Source: Whalleya microplaca (Eukaryota; Ascomycota; Sordariomycetes; Xylariales; Xylariaceae). Taken from it: a DNA stretch of 64,000 nucleotides. The DNA is taken from positions 806,001-870,000 of the forward strand of contig MU385722.1 in NCBI GenBank assembly GCA_022497155.1, written 5' to 3'. The number at the start of each line of letters is the position of its first letter. The first letter of the stretch is position 1. The notes under the pieces are model-generated. The model was not told the DNA's origin. It worked only from the letters and a program-made list of their open reading frames with translations, and ran no database searches. The position numbers were made by a program, and so were the translations under genes. Below, one piece after another: positions 11,582-23,682 of the stretch.

Positions 11582-13407
11582 GGTGGTGAAGTGCAATCAG
11601 TCTGGCCTCGAGATTGTAGCTTCACTGTATTCTGTAATCGTCGACCCGACTCGACGAGCTTGAGTCGTTGAGTCGTTGAGTCGTTGAGTTTAGCTGCGTA
11701 CCTAGTAGCCTAGGTTGGGTCCTAGGTAGAATCGATGAGAGGAACTATGGTGATTAATTATGGTGATGATCAACGTTATTAGTACCGGTAAGTAGGTGAG
11801 GTTGAGATTGAGTTATCATTTTTGACGGATGCGGATTGATGGATGCACATACCTACCAGCATGTTGGTCTAGGTGCTGTAGTGATGATGTGCATTGGATA
11901 CCAACATGTCCTGATACATGTACCTACATAAGCCATCATGTACATGTAATTACTTCCAAGGTTCCAGATTCTAGTAGGTTATGTAAGCCGGACATGTCGG
12001 GGCTTCGGGTCGCCGCTTGTATGTACATGCATACAAATTGTCGGCGGTTCGGTCAGAGGGTTTACATTATACGGGGTTCAGGTATGCAAATACATAAAAC
12101 TTGAGGTCCGGTATGGATTATATGCAGGTTATGTTGTACATACATGGTGTCTGTCAATTTGCTCAATAACAGCAGATTCAGCACATGTGACTAGATTCCT
12201 CTGTGGATTGCCATATTGCTTGCATCTCTGAAATTGAACCGTTGACCCCTCCTGATGGGCGGATGCGACGTCGGGTATATACCCTAATGCCAGTACCTAG
12301 AAAACAATTAAATTCACATGTGGTTGTCGACTAAACACCAAATAAGATATACCTACCTAACCTACATAGACTGAACAGAATTACAACTCTCTGACTATAT
12401 ACCATCTACGTTGGGTATGCCGCCCGGGCCTTACTAAATATATGAATGTGTTGTAACGAAACGTCACAGCATCACACCGTCACAGCGGGGAATAGATTTC
12501 ATACCTAATAGCATTATCGATATTAATAACTGACTACCGACATACACATACGGAATATGCACATACATATGTATGTATGTAATGTGTTCTATAGGAGTTA
12601 TGAATGTCATCCTACATACCCCCCACATACGACCCTCGCAGATCTCGTCACATACCACCTACTATACTACTACTACTATTACTCGCAGTATATGAAACAC
12701 CTACCTAGGTTAGTCGATATAAAATACGGCATATGTACAAGTAAGGCATCATGTCGTACTCCCATACTTGACTATCATACATAAAAGCCACAATATTTAA
12801 GCTACCTAACTACCTACATGCTTCCAATACTACCTGGATATGTCGTCGTCTTCCTATGAACACCACGTTAAGCGGGCGCATACCCTTAGAGGCCACCGCA
12901 CTAATGCCCCGAGTATAGATAATAAATGGCCTACCATATCTAAGTCAGCGTTGACAAAGGCGGGGTGGGCAGGGGTGTTCGGCTACTGAGGAGGCAAGTC
13001 ACGGGGAAATTATGGACTTCCAGCTGCGAGAATGCTAGCGTGCCGGGTCGGGATGACAGAAATGACAGGAATGACGGGATGACGACCTACGAACCTTGCC
13101 TAGATAAGTTACCTGTCACCGGTAGTTTGCTACATCTTAGTCATGTAGGTAGTAGACGCCATCGTAAGCCATCATAAGCCGACTTGCCGACGTCTGGGTA
13201 CTACACTACTACATACATAATAGTAGTTATGTCTCGACGATATACCTCACCCCTTCCCGGTGACGTTGGGTTCCAGTGCCCCCCACTTGCATCCTCTCTT
13301 GTCATGGGAATCCCTACATAAGAAGGAGGGGCTTCCGGCTTTCCTTCACTCCTCTTCCTATCGTTCTTATTACTACTGTCTATATAACTGTTCGGACGCA
13401 AGTCATC
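11582..13407. other. Intergenic, AT-rich
   Basis: No gene recognised. An 8-bp unit TGAGTCGT is repeated three times at 11661-11684, just upstream of the F-box gene. TACATA/CTACCT motifs are dense, and an ACCTAGGT palindrome lies at 12703-12710. Confidence 0.5.
11661..11688. repeat. 8-bp tandem repeat upstream of F-box gene
   Basis: Three copies of TGAGTCGT plus a partial copy, about 80-107 bp upstream of the F-box ATG. TGAGTCG resembles an AP-1/Gcn4-type half site (TGACTCA), so it could be a regulatory array; this is speculative. Confidence 0.8.
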
Positions 13408-14941
13408 ATGGCCACTAACAAGCAACGTCCACCTTTCCGAGCAGAGCACCTCGGTTCTCTACTCCGTCCCAAGGACTTGAGTGAGAAGCGTATCAAGCTG
13501 GATGATGTGAAAGCGGTCGACATCGCCAAGGATGAAGAGCTACATGCCATCGAGGACAAGGCCATAAACGACATCGTCAAGGTCCAACTGGATCTCGGGT
13601 ACCATGCTATCACCGACGGTGAATATCGTCGGCATCAGTTCTGGGGCACCTTCTTCCCCAACCTGGAGGGGTTCGAGGAGGTAATGAATCCTGAGTGGGA
13701 GATGTTCCGGATGTATGTTCCCGATACCGCGGCGTTCAGTAAGTTGTAGCATCTCATCACTGCGCTCCTTTCTCACCGATTTCTCAAACAGGGGACTAAC
13801 TTGTCGTCTTTAGCCGAGACGGGCCACAAGCCGGGAGAGACCATTGTCTGCACTGGCAAGATCAAGCACGTCGGAAGTGCATACATATCCGACTGGACTT
13901 ATCTCAAGAAACTTGTCCCTGCCGACCGTGTCAAGGAGTTGAAGTTAACCTTGGCTGCCCCTGAATGGTAAAGCTTATTCTTGGAGTTCCCGTTGAATTC
14001 CTTTCTTTCAACCCCCTGAACGTTACTAATTAGTAATTGTTTCATGTTCCAGGTACCATCTACGATATAAGAAAGGGAGAGCGTACCCGAAGGAGGTTTA
14101 CGCCAACGACGCTGAATATTTCGCCGATATTGCCGCCGCCTATCGGATAGTTAGTGCTTCCTGTCACTCTTATTCTGTCCGCTTGTGCTCTCTAAGAAAT
14201 AATTAAAACGTCTTATTCGAGGCAGCCGTAACTAACACTGTATTATGTAGGAACTGCAGACTCTCTACGACAATGGCTGTCGAAACGTCACAATTGACGA
14301 TCCGAATTTGGCGTGTAAGTGGGGTCGCAATGCTTCGTTTATCTCATGGGAAAGTGTGTGCTAAATATTCGTATGTAGACTTCTGTTCAGAGAAGATGCT
14401 CGCTGGTTTCAAAGAGGACGGCGAGGACGCGGATGCTCTCCTGGACTCATACATCAAGCTATACAACGATTGCATAAGCTCTCGCCCATCAGACTTCCAT
14501 CTAGGAATCCATCTCTGCCGGGGTAATTTCGCCTATAGTAAACATTTCTCTGAAGGAGGATACGATCGGATTGCCAGCAAGCTCTTCAACGAGATCGACG
14601 CCGATACGTACTTTCTGGAATACGACACGGAGAGGGCGGGCACTTTCGACCCCCTGAAGGAGCTTCCGCCACACAAGAACATCGTTCTCGGCGTCATCAC
14701 GAGCAAGTTCCCAGAGCTCGAGGACCTCGCTGAGACGCGCAATCGCGTCTTCCAGGCAGCCGACATAATCGCCAAAGGCGCTGGGCAGACGCGCGAGGAG
14801 GCTCTGAAGAGAATCGGCGTCAGTCCGCAATGCGGGTTCGCGAGCCATCATCTCGGTAATGCCGTGACGCGGGAGGACATGATCGCGAAGTTGAAGCTGG
14901 TGAGAGATCTCGCGGACTCGATTTGGCCAGGAGAGCCATAA
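13408..14941 (+). CDS. MetE-like (cobalamin-independent methionine synthase-type) zinc methyltransferase, short form
   Basis: Five exons, 13408-13738, 13814-13967, 14053-14149, 14251-14314 and 14379-14941, give 402 aa; frames join exactly at all four introns. The protein begins MATNKQRPPFRAEHLGSLLR, the start typical of the UROD/MetE-like fold. Likely zinc ligands are His260 and Cys262 (GIHLCRGN), Glu296 (YFLEYD) and Cys367 (SPQCGFASH), matching the His-x-Cys/Glu/Cys set of MetE. GYHAITDGEYRR and NVTIDDPN are further family motifs. Full-length MetE is about 760 aa with two barrels; this has only the catalytic one. Fungal short MetE-like proteins are annotated as B12-independent methionine synthase family, but the methyl donor and acceptor are unproven, so it may not make methionine. 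Confidence 0.9.
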
Positions 14942-16978
14942 GTGCGATTTCTAGCGGTCCATAAGGAGGTAGCTTGGTAGGTAGCATGTTCGGAGTTGGC
15001 AGGCAGTTGTTTGGGGTGAGTCAGGCGGGGAAGGGTTAAATCAATAACCTCCGGGAGGTCAGATCAACTTGTCTCCCAATGAACTTTCAAAAGTCATGGC
15101 CTGAAGTACTGCGAAGGCAATTGCTTTTAAAAAAGGCTAGTAGCGCAATGTCGCTGCTCTTGTAAAAGGGGTATATGGAAGTATTCAGAGAATCATCCAC
15201 GGTAGTCTTCATACGGTATATTCGCCTATTATATCTATATATAGCTGTTTATTATTGTACTGGGACACATAAAGACAGCTGACAAATTTGATTCCTTTTC
15301 ACTGAGCTGTCGTTGGATGTTTTCTACGTTAACTATATGCCAACTATCAACTCACAATAGATGAACTTTCACCCACAGGCCCTGCAGAGAGATAGAGAGA
15401 GAGAGAAAGGAGGTAAACTTGGTATTAGTTGGTTTTGTGTTCCCTACTCACTATACAGAATATCTCTAGCGTTCCTGTAATTACGATACTAAGTCCTTTT
15501 ATTTTTCATAACAGTATGTAAGTAACATACAAGCGCCTAGTTCCCCCTCATTATTATCCTATTTATTGCCCAGTTATCATTGCAAATTAGCATATACTGA
15601 TATAAATTCTGAGCGTTATATTTCTATACAATTAAAAAAAGAAAGAAAAAAAACCAAACGAGCAATGTAAATGTTATTACTATATGCTATACATCTTTTT
15701 CTATGCTGCTGTACGACTGTGGTTCACTTGAAGCTCTGTCGTATGTTAGAGCCCAGACAAGCCAGAAGCTCCATTGTTACCCCTTTTCTGGTTTGTCGTT
15801 GTTGTCGGGCCTATCATCATTGCTATTGTGTGTCCATCTCCACCATTTTCATACTCGTTGCCGCCATCTCCATTATCCTTAACATCAGAATGAGTAGATG
15901 CTCTAAATGGAAATGGCCCACATTCCCATTCATGACTGGTAATAAGCCAATTGATGAATATTTTCCCCATGTTAGAGTAGGTCATATGCCGAGGGAGGAA
16001 CAATAGGTACTGGTTTTAGCACTTACCCACGTTATTGTGGGAAAGTGAGCTTGTATAACGTCGGTGGTGAGTATTTCCACTAAGTCATCCTTCCGAAATA
16101 GATATGCCATGGTCATATGTCCTTTCACAACTCTAGTTAAATCGTAGTAGGATCACTGACCTTGGATCACGATACAATGCCACCATTATTCAGTGTGCTT
16201 GCGATATTTGCGGCCGGCAGACGAGAAGCGCCCGTAGCACTCGATTCACTAGACATCTGGTTCCGGCATCCGTAGTCCATCAGGAAGACAACTCGATGTT
16301 TCCATTTTCTAAATATTCTATTATCACATATTATCTGAAAATGTCGTTACTTCACTACCTATGTCTTTTCATTCTAGGTAAATTTGATGATGTTCGGTGC
16401 CGTAACTGTGACCTACAAGAGAGCCCTGGAGACTATCTTGACTTGGTACCTATGTAGATAGAGGCATGTACATATATGGATACATACATATGGTACTTAC
16501 CTACATAAGCAGCTAGGGTGTATTGCAACAAGTGCGGGCGACCGCAGCATATAGCGGGGCTTATAACTCTACATCTTGTATGTACCTGTGTACCTAGGTA
16601 GCGCAGTGATAGATTTACAACGGATAAGCTCCTATTCGCCAGTCCTTACATGGTACATTCAGGTTACATTTGTACAGATCCGTAAAGCTCACATCCTTGG
16701 CAAATATCTGTGGAGCTGAGCATCTCATCAGTCTTCGTACATAGTACATACATACCTACAAAACTGACATGACACATCGTGCCACAGCATGTATACATCC
16801 TGTTTCTGATGATGCCAACGAATTGTGCATTTATTAGGTACCAATATGCAAGCCCCACCAACCATCTTTCGTTAAGCTGAATCTATTTCTTCACCGTTAT
16901 TGCGGATTACATGTATTTAAGAGACACCGCCATCCCCTTCCAGCTTTACATCCCGTCCCTTCACAATCTCCAATCACC
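14942..16978. other. Intergenic, no gene seen
   Basis: AT-rich, with A-runs near 15630-15655 and an ACCTAGGT palindrome at 16592-16599. Reading frames of about 110 aa near 15700-16000 have no recognisable features. A TATTTAA element at 16914-16920 lies about 60 bp upstream of the next start. Confidence 0.5.
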
Positions 16979-19327
16979 ATGCCTGAGAAGAAGATAAAGC
17001 CTCCGCCCGATGAATCCGTCACGTACAGCTCCGGGACCTTTGATGGGCCTCCGGACCTGCGAATTTTACACTACAATGATGTCTATCATGTTGATTCATC
17101 CAGTAGCGAGCCTGTGGGCGGCGTTGCTCGGTTCATGACGCTCGTGAAACATTATAAAGAAGATGATAAGTTCAAGGGACAGTCAAACCTGATCACGCTG
17201 TTTTCTGGTGATGCTTTCAATCCTAGTTTGGAGAGTTCTGTGACAAAAGGTATGAACTGCGACTATAAGCATACAGAGTACCTCGATTAGATGCAAAGGG
17301 GCGTAGTCCGTTGAATACATCACGTCGACTCTGATAGCCCTTCTTTCGCTCAATGGTACAATGAGCTGTCAAACTCATGTATCTACTTAGAGCCTCAATA
17401 ATATAAAGGACTGTTGACTAATGATGCAAATGAGTAGGTGAACACATGGTTCCAATGTTAAATTCCATAGGGACGGATGCTGCTGCATTAGGAGTATGTA
17501 CTGTAACAGACCGATTCCATGCTTGAACAGCTGCTCATAAGACTTGTAGAACCATGATCTGGATTTTGGAGTTCGTCAATTCAAGCATCTAGCAGGCAAA
17601 TGCAAGTTTCCATGGCTCATTGCGAACGTCTTGGATCCCGCCCTTGGCGACTCGGTTCCTATTGGGAACTGTAAAAGAACCCATATGATCACCTCCTCGA
17701 ATGGCCTCAAGGTCGGCTTAATAGGGCTTGGCGAACGCGAATGGCTTGATACGATTAATAGTCTGCCGCCTAACCTGGACTATAGATCCGCCACCGAGAC
17801 GGCAAAGGAGCTCGTCCCACAGTTGCGGGCAGCAGGGGCTGATATCGTTATTGCCATCACGCACATGCGAGAGCCGAATGACAACAAGCTAGCCGAGCAG
17901 ACAGATGGGATCATCGATATCATTCTCGGCGGCCATGATCACTATTATAGTCACAGCCTTATCAAAGGAACCCACGTCCTGCGCTCAGGTACCGACTTCA
18001 AGCAGCTTAGCTATCTTGAAGCTAGACGACGGACCGATGGCTCAGGCAGGTGGGATGTTGATGTTATTCGACGAGATATCACATCGGCGATCCCCCACCA
18101 TGAACCTACCGTCAAGTTGGTTGAGAAGCTTACTGCCAGTCTCAAGGTGACTCTTCAGAAGCCCGTTGGCTACACCGCTGCTCCTCTAGACGCCAGATTT
18201 AGAACTGTCCGGTTGAGGGAGAGTAATATCGCCAATTGGGTGTGTGATATAATGCGCCATTATTATGCGGGAGATTGTAGCATCATGGCCTCGGGTACGG
18301 TCCGCGGTGATCAAGTCTACCCGCCTGGGCCTATACTGCTGAAAGATATTGTGAGCCTTCTTTTAACCTTGCGTTTCTTCATGTTCTATATCTCTTTATA
18401 CAGCCGGACGGTACTTCTCGTCAACGCCTTGGCATGCCTTACTATTTTTTAGAATACCTTGGAGCCTGAAGTTGCTGACACCAGCTATTGTAGATGGATT
18501 GCTTTCCGTTTGAGGACCCCGTTGTGGTGATCAAGGTCACTGGTCAGGCTATCTGGGGCGCGCTCGAGAACGGGCTGTCCCAGTATCCGGCGCTTGAGGG
18601 TCGCTTCCCGCAGGTCTCCAACATCAAGTTCGAGTTCGACGGTAGCAGGCCAAGCGGTTCCCGCATCGTGTCGGCAACGATTGGCGACGAGCCGATAGAC
18701 CTAGCCAAGAAATTTGTCCTAGTGACGCGAGGTTACATGTCCCGAGGTAAGGACGGCTACGATAGCCTTTTGCTTGAGGAGGAAGGCGGCACGGCCGAGG
18801 AAATCGTGTCTGAGGAGAACGGGATCTTGATTTCGATGATGCTTCGCCAGTACTTCATGTCGCTCAAGGTCATGGGACAGTGGAAGTACTGGGGAAATAA
18901 TATGGGTCGGCACTGGAAAAACGTCGCGAGCAAAGTCGGTGCGAGCCATACGCCACACAGCCCAACTTCGGGTCCGACTTCAGATACCCCTACGACACAA
19001 AGCAGAGCCCCGGGCTGGGATAATTGGACACCGCAGAAGATCCGAGAGCGTAAATCCAGCATCGTGCGTGTAGACGAGTCAGATAGTGAAGATGACAGCG
19101 AAGAGCGTGCCGAGGGTCGTAGCAACAGAAACGTGAGCGAGATCGAGAAAATCGATAGGGAGATGCAGATCATGCGTAGAGTCTTTAGCAAGTGGGCACG
19201 CATTGCGAAGGTGGAGTGCCAGGTTGGCGACGAGCTCAAGGAGGGTGAGTTCAAAGTCGATTGGACCAAAGCTATCGCGCCGAGAATCGAGGGGCGCATC
19301 GTATGCGTCGGTGGTGAGCAAAAATAG
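16979..19327 (+). CDS. 5'-nucleotidase / UshA-type metallophosphoesterase, no signal peptide
   Basis: Four exons, 16979-17249, 17438-17493, 17550-18350 and 18494-19327, give 653 aa. The calcineurin-like metal motifs are in order: HYNDVYHVD (residue 31 on), SGDAFNPS (about 78), GNHDLDFG (109 on; intron 2 falls between G and NHD), ITHMR (His near 214) and GGHDHYYSH (237 on). A 5'-nucleotidase C-terminal domain follows, with MDCFPFEDPVVVIKVTG and the substrate-loop region. The family hydrolyses nucleotides or related phosphoesters using two metal ions. The N-terminus (MPEKKIKPPPDES) is polar with no signal peptide, so a cytosolic enzyme is expected, unlike secreted UshA or CD73. Residues from about 500 form an acidic, Ser-rich, probably disordered insert before a final helical segment. 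Confidence 0.92.
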
Positions 19328-20780
19328 GGCGATTCTTCAGGTGGTATGATTATGAGTCATGAGAGAAAGTAGATATCTAGAGATACATTTATCAGAATTG
19401 ATATATCTCGGCCCCTCTGGTGGTCAACCCACTTCAACACCTTCCCCGAAGAGTCTAGTGACTGTTGAGATCATCACTATAAGAGAGAAAAATAACCTGT
19501 CATATCGAAGAAATCTACTAATAGCAACTCAAATTCCGTTCAAAACATTTAACATAAAGGTATCATTACACGATCCTTAAGTAGTTACTTATATATTCCT
19601 TCAAGGGATAGGCTATTAGTGGGAGGTATTGATGGTTCAGTCATTGGCGATATGTAATTCCTCTTCAGTTAGAATGCAGCTAACATGGCAGTCACAAGTG
19701 AGATGATTAAAGGTCTCGGGTATATCTTATTTTCTGCCTGTGACTGAGCGATAGGGCCACTCCAAGTCGGCGAGTAGCTGCGAAAGAATGGGATTTGATC
19801 TGGCGGGTTTGTGTCTGGTGCCATAATTCATGGATATCTCGATATATTCGAGTGAGATCGTGATTTGATGCGCCATAAATGAGTTGGTCGCTGACTTGTG
19901 AATATTCGGAGAGACATGAGCCTGTGAGACAGAGTTGCATCGTAAAGCTAAGAGGTTAACCATTTGCCTACGAGGAACTGATCTACGCTCCCGGGGCTAA
20001 CTCCAGCCCTATCATTATTAATTGGCCGAAGAATAACTTCGAGAAACCAGTCATCCATTCTTTAGTAATCGGAATCCAGCTCGACGATATCGGAAAAAAG
20101 GTAGCGCGAGCGACAGTCGTGGCTGGGATGTTCGAAATCTTCGTGTGATGTCGTTATCCAACTTCTCGAAGTTGGAATTGAACAAGGTCGATTGGAACCG
20201 GCGTTTCTGTCAACTTACTTAGGCCAATTCAAGTCAATATATTATTATGACTTATATTAACAATAGCCTCAACTCAATTTAATTAATAACTCAACAAAAC
20301 ACCCTTTGGATTTACCCCTGAATCTTTCGAAGCTGTTGAACCACCGAAATCTCTTGGTAGAACCTAAAACTCTTTTAGTCAATGACTTAATACAGCAAGG
20401 TTGCTAGGGAAAGCTGGCGGACGTAATAATAGTCAGCTCTCAGCAAGAGGACGTACGCCGATTAACTGAACTAGTGGATATATAGACTTATGCCTTATTT
20501 CGTTACTGCTTCGATTTTCGTAATTACAGAGACCGTCTATGGTGGAAAGCATTTGCTTTCGGACTACATGTGGCATAGAATATTCCAGTTTGTCCCAAAC
20601 ATTCCAATCTTAGACACTACGTAAACATGATTTATATGCTGTTTATAGTACAACGGCGTCCGTCCATAGTAGGCAAAAGAAAAGAAATTTCCAAAGTGCA
20701 AGGAGAGTACCCAATTGACCAATGCGGTTACCATCCATCCGTACTTATTCCTATAATCTCTCTGACATGCCAGGATGCAG
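19328..20780. other. Intergenic, convergent tails
   Basis: This lies between two converging genes. No recognisable gene, tRNA or repeat is seen; small minus-strand frames near 19700-19960 lack coding features. Confidence 0.45.
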
Positions 20781-21449
20781 TTATCGTTGATTCTGTCTAC
20801 TAGCCTCCGGCTCTTCGAACCCCTTGTCTCCTTGCTTCGCCTTGTTCTTTCGCCCCCTGTATACTAGAATCGCGACCAGTCCAAGTACAAATATGCCGCC
20901 CAAGGTTGATCCAACACCGATTCCCGCTGCGGTTCCAGGCGTGAGTCCAGCATCACCCTTGCTATCATGGCCGTCATCGCTAGTACCTTGCGGCGGGTCA
21001 TCCTAGCGTAATCTTTGAGCAAACTACTACACAGTCTAGAGGAGCTGATCTTACCCGCGAAGTGTGGCTAGATAGTAAAAGTGTTGGTGATTCATTGGAG
21101 CTCACATTGTCATTGATTTTGAGGACGTATTTGCCGGAAGTAAGATCATATAGAGGCGTCCATGTGAATGAATCACTTGTATAATCTGAAGTTATCATGA
21201 ATTCTGAACTGAATCTGATGCTTCATAATTTAGGTGGGTTAACGTACTGCTGATAATTTCGGTTGTCTTGTTGAGTCCTATCGGAGTTCCCTTTACTAAC
21301 TCAATATCGACTGCGCCAGTCGCGCCCATCCACTCTAGGACGAAGGGTTTCGCCAATTGAACCTCCCATTCAGTTGTCGTGAAGTGGACGTTCGCATTGC
21401 AACTGAGAGTCAGCGTAAGTAGGAGAACGCAGATCTCAACCAGAGCCAT
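20781..21449 (-). CDS. Small Kre9/KNH-like single-pass membrane or wall protein
   Basis: Three short exons read on the minus strand, 21449-21248, 21185-21055 and 21002-20781 (introns 62 and 52 bp), give 184 aa; each exon alone is too small to stand out. Residues 1-19 (MALVEICVLLLTLTLSCNAN) are a signal peptide. VHFTTTEWEVQLAKPFVLEW through SFTWTPLYDLTSGKYVLKIN is the Ser-Thr-rich/Kre9-KNH-type beta domain of fungal extracellular proteins. A short acidic linker follows, then one membrane segment (GIGVGSTLGGIFVLGLVAIL) and a basic cytosolic tail ending EEPEASRQNQR. Topology should be outside-in type I. Kre9/KNH proteins act in beta-1,6-glucan assembly, but single-pass forms of this size are uncharacterised. 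The intron 1 acceptor has an alternative 18 bp further upstream on the transcript, giving a 44-bp intron. Confidence 0.82.
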
Positions 21450-22664
21450 GATGCCTAATTCCTGGTGAAAGATAGATGAATGATGGAATATTGTGAGCCG
21501 GAATCAGATTAAGGTCCATCAGGGTGACGGCGGAGGGAGATATCCTTTTATATATTCAAACCGTTGCCGCTCGAGATCCCGTATAGCCACATGCTGCCGT
21601 TGTGTTTGCAAGTCGTTTAGGTCGCACACGTGCTACCGACGGACGCGGGTAGCCCTCCCGAAGACACTTCGTGTTGCCTAATATGTGTATGGCATTGTGG
21701 TTTCTTACCTCGTGCTGCGGGAATAATAACAAGGGTATGAATGAGATAACCAAGCGGAGACTATTAACGATGCTAGCAATCGAACCTGATTGACTCACTT
21801 GATTAGCTCATCAATACTGGTATGGGTATTCTTGTCTTAAATTACCGAATATCCTTAGGAGCTGCAATGCTGTTACACGCTTGAATTCAAGACAAAGAGC
21901 TCCACAATGAAGTTTCAACAAAGCCTTCATTCAACTGCGACCATTGTAGGTACTGGGATATAGAAATAGAAGGAATTTGACTGAATATATTAGCACATTG
22001 TTATCTATCCATTATGTAATGTATGTAGTGGTTTTCGCGTTAGTATTGTTGATGAAGCCAGAAGATACTGGATGGTAGTAGTTCATGAGGCCAACCTCGA
22101 CACTCTCATGAAGACATCTGTATGTGAATCTTAGATGCCTTAACATAGTATAATATACACATCTACTCGCAGTCTCACCATCCTTTCCACGGGATAACCC
22201 TGCTAATTTTGGCGACTGCACCCGTCAGCACAATCGTTTCAAGGTGTGGAATCAACGCTGGAGCTTTTGACTCACCATTCACTCAAACATGAAGGAATCA
22301 CTTTCATCTTAGCCAGCACGGGAGCTGAGGTGACTTCCGGCAATAAAGATAGCAAGCAATGGCACTATGCTCACAAGCAACAAGCAACAATCAATGGACA
22401 GAATATATACTTATTATAAATAACCACTTTATTCTCGTCTTTACTTCCCCTTGCATTGGATACCAACGAGGTCATTCAATATCATCTCAGCCTTGACAAT
22501 TCCCTGTTATTTACTCTTCACCTAAACCCCTATCATCTTCATCGGAAGTTGGAACTCAGAAGACAAGTCTCACAATCATCAACAACCTCTCAAGCTCCAC
22601 CTGCCGAGCAAGACCGTTGAAGGAAGCAGCAAAGGAAGAAAGAGAGGGGGAAATTTTTTATGCC
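21450..22664. other. Intergenic, divergent promoters
   Basis: This lies between two divergently transcribed genes (Kre9-like on minus, unknown 176-aa protein on plus). No gene is recognised. Confidence 0.45.
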
Positions 22665-23195
22665 ATGGCACCAAACCCCGACATCATCTCAGCCTTGCCG
22701 ACCGTAGGCTTGGAATACATCGAAGGCCGCACGCCGATATCCTTCCACCTGGACCGCGAGGCCCTCCAGGAGGCCCTGCGCGCCGTGAGCCCGACCCTCG
22801 ACAGCGGCGCCGTCGACAGAGCCCTGGCCGAGCTCTTCACGGCAGCACGCCGGCTCTGGGAGCCCAAGCACGGGCTGAACGAGATGAAGCTCTGGGATGC
22901 GGTCCGGGACGAGGTCAGCTGGACGCGGGGGTTGCCGGGACACGCCGTCGCCGAGCTCATGGTCACCCTGTTGCAGGCGCGAAAACTATACATCAATTTC
23001 TCGCGGTTTCGGAAGAGCCCCAGGGAAGTGGCGGCGGAGGGGCGCACGGTGAAGGCCATTGATGAGTATAGCGGCGAGTCGCCCTGGCCAGAACCGGACG
23101 AGAGATATAAGGATTGGGAGCCGTCCCTGTTAGCTGGGATGATGGATAAGATGAAGAAAGGAGGAAAAGCCCCATGGTCGTCTTTTAATGGATAG
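22665..23195 (+). CDS. Protein of unknown function, 176 aa
   Basis: A single exon. I chose the ATG at 22665 (GCCATGGC, good initiation context; MAPNPDIISALPTVGLEY); the frame extends upstream only from a TTG. The body is helical and charged (REALQEALRAVSP, VDRALAELFTAARRLWEP, VAELMVTLLQARKLYINFSR) with no signal peptide, membrane segment or known motif. The C-terminus is acidic then basic (DKMKKGGKAPWSS). GC at third positions is high, unlike the flanks, which supports coding on this strand; an overlapping minus frame of 202 aa looks like its shadow. The function is unknown. Confidence 0.65.
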   Translation: MAPNPDIISALPTVGLEYIEGRTPISFHLDREALQEALRAVSPTLDSGAVDRALAELFTAARRLWEPKHGLNEMKLWDAVRDEVSWTRGLPGHAVAELMVTLLQARKLYINFSRFRKSPREVAAEGRTVKAIDEYSGESPWPEPDERYKDWEPSLLAGMMDKMKKGGKAPWSSFNG

Positions 23196-23682
23196 ACGGC
23201 GTGAGGTGGTTGCAGCATCATTGGGACCAGTCTTTCCGAATTGGAGCTCAGGTAACTGGAAATCACTACTCCTAACTCAAGCTAGCAAGCAAAAATTAAG
23301 CAGGTCATCTCTTGGAGCATCGGAGTCATGTCCTCGAAGCGTTTGCCTTATGTGATGATGCCCCTTGTAAATGTATCACTCGAACGAGTGCTTAGCTAGA
23401 TGTTGGCATTTTTGAAGCTATAGTAGATACTGGCATTAGCAAGTTCTAGGTGCGTGTTCCCCCGTAGTCGGGAGCTGCATGCTTACCTCGGTCTCCTGAC
23501 CTAAGCGTACTATTCGGGTTGAAAATGATGAAGTCGGCCCTCCCTATTAGATCTACCAGAACAGCAGGTAAGATATCGACATCCCGTGAAATCAGGCACC
23601 TTCATCCTTGGCTTCCGGGAGTGGGGTGAGGCGAATAACATTGGAAGGGACTGTAGAGATAAACATATGACAGGCAATTCCA
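23196..23682. other. Intergenic, convergent tails
   Basis: A spacer between converging genes. It should contain both 3' untranslated regions; nothing else is seen. Confidence 0.5.

Noticed and set aside
22658..23266. A 202-codon minus frame opposite the 176-aa gene
   Set aside because: The plus frame has a better start context and helical charged composition; the minus translation is Ser/Arg-rich without features. Not fully excluded.
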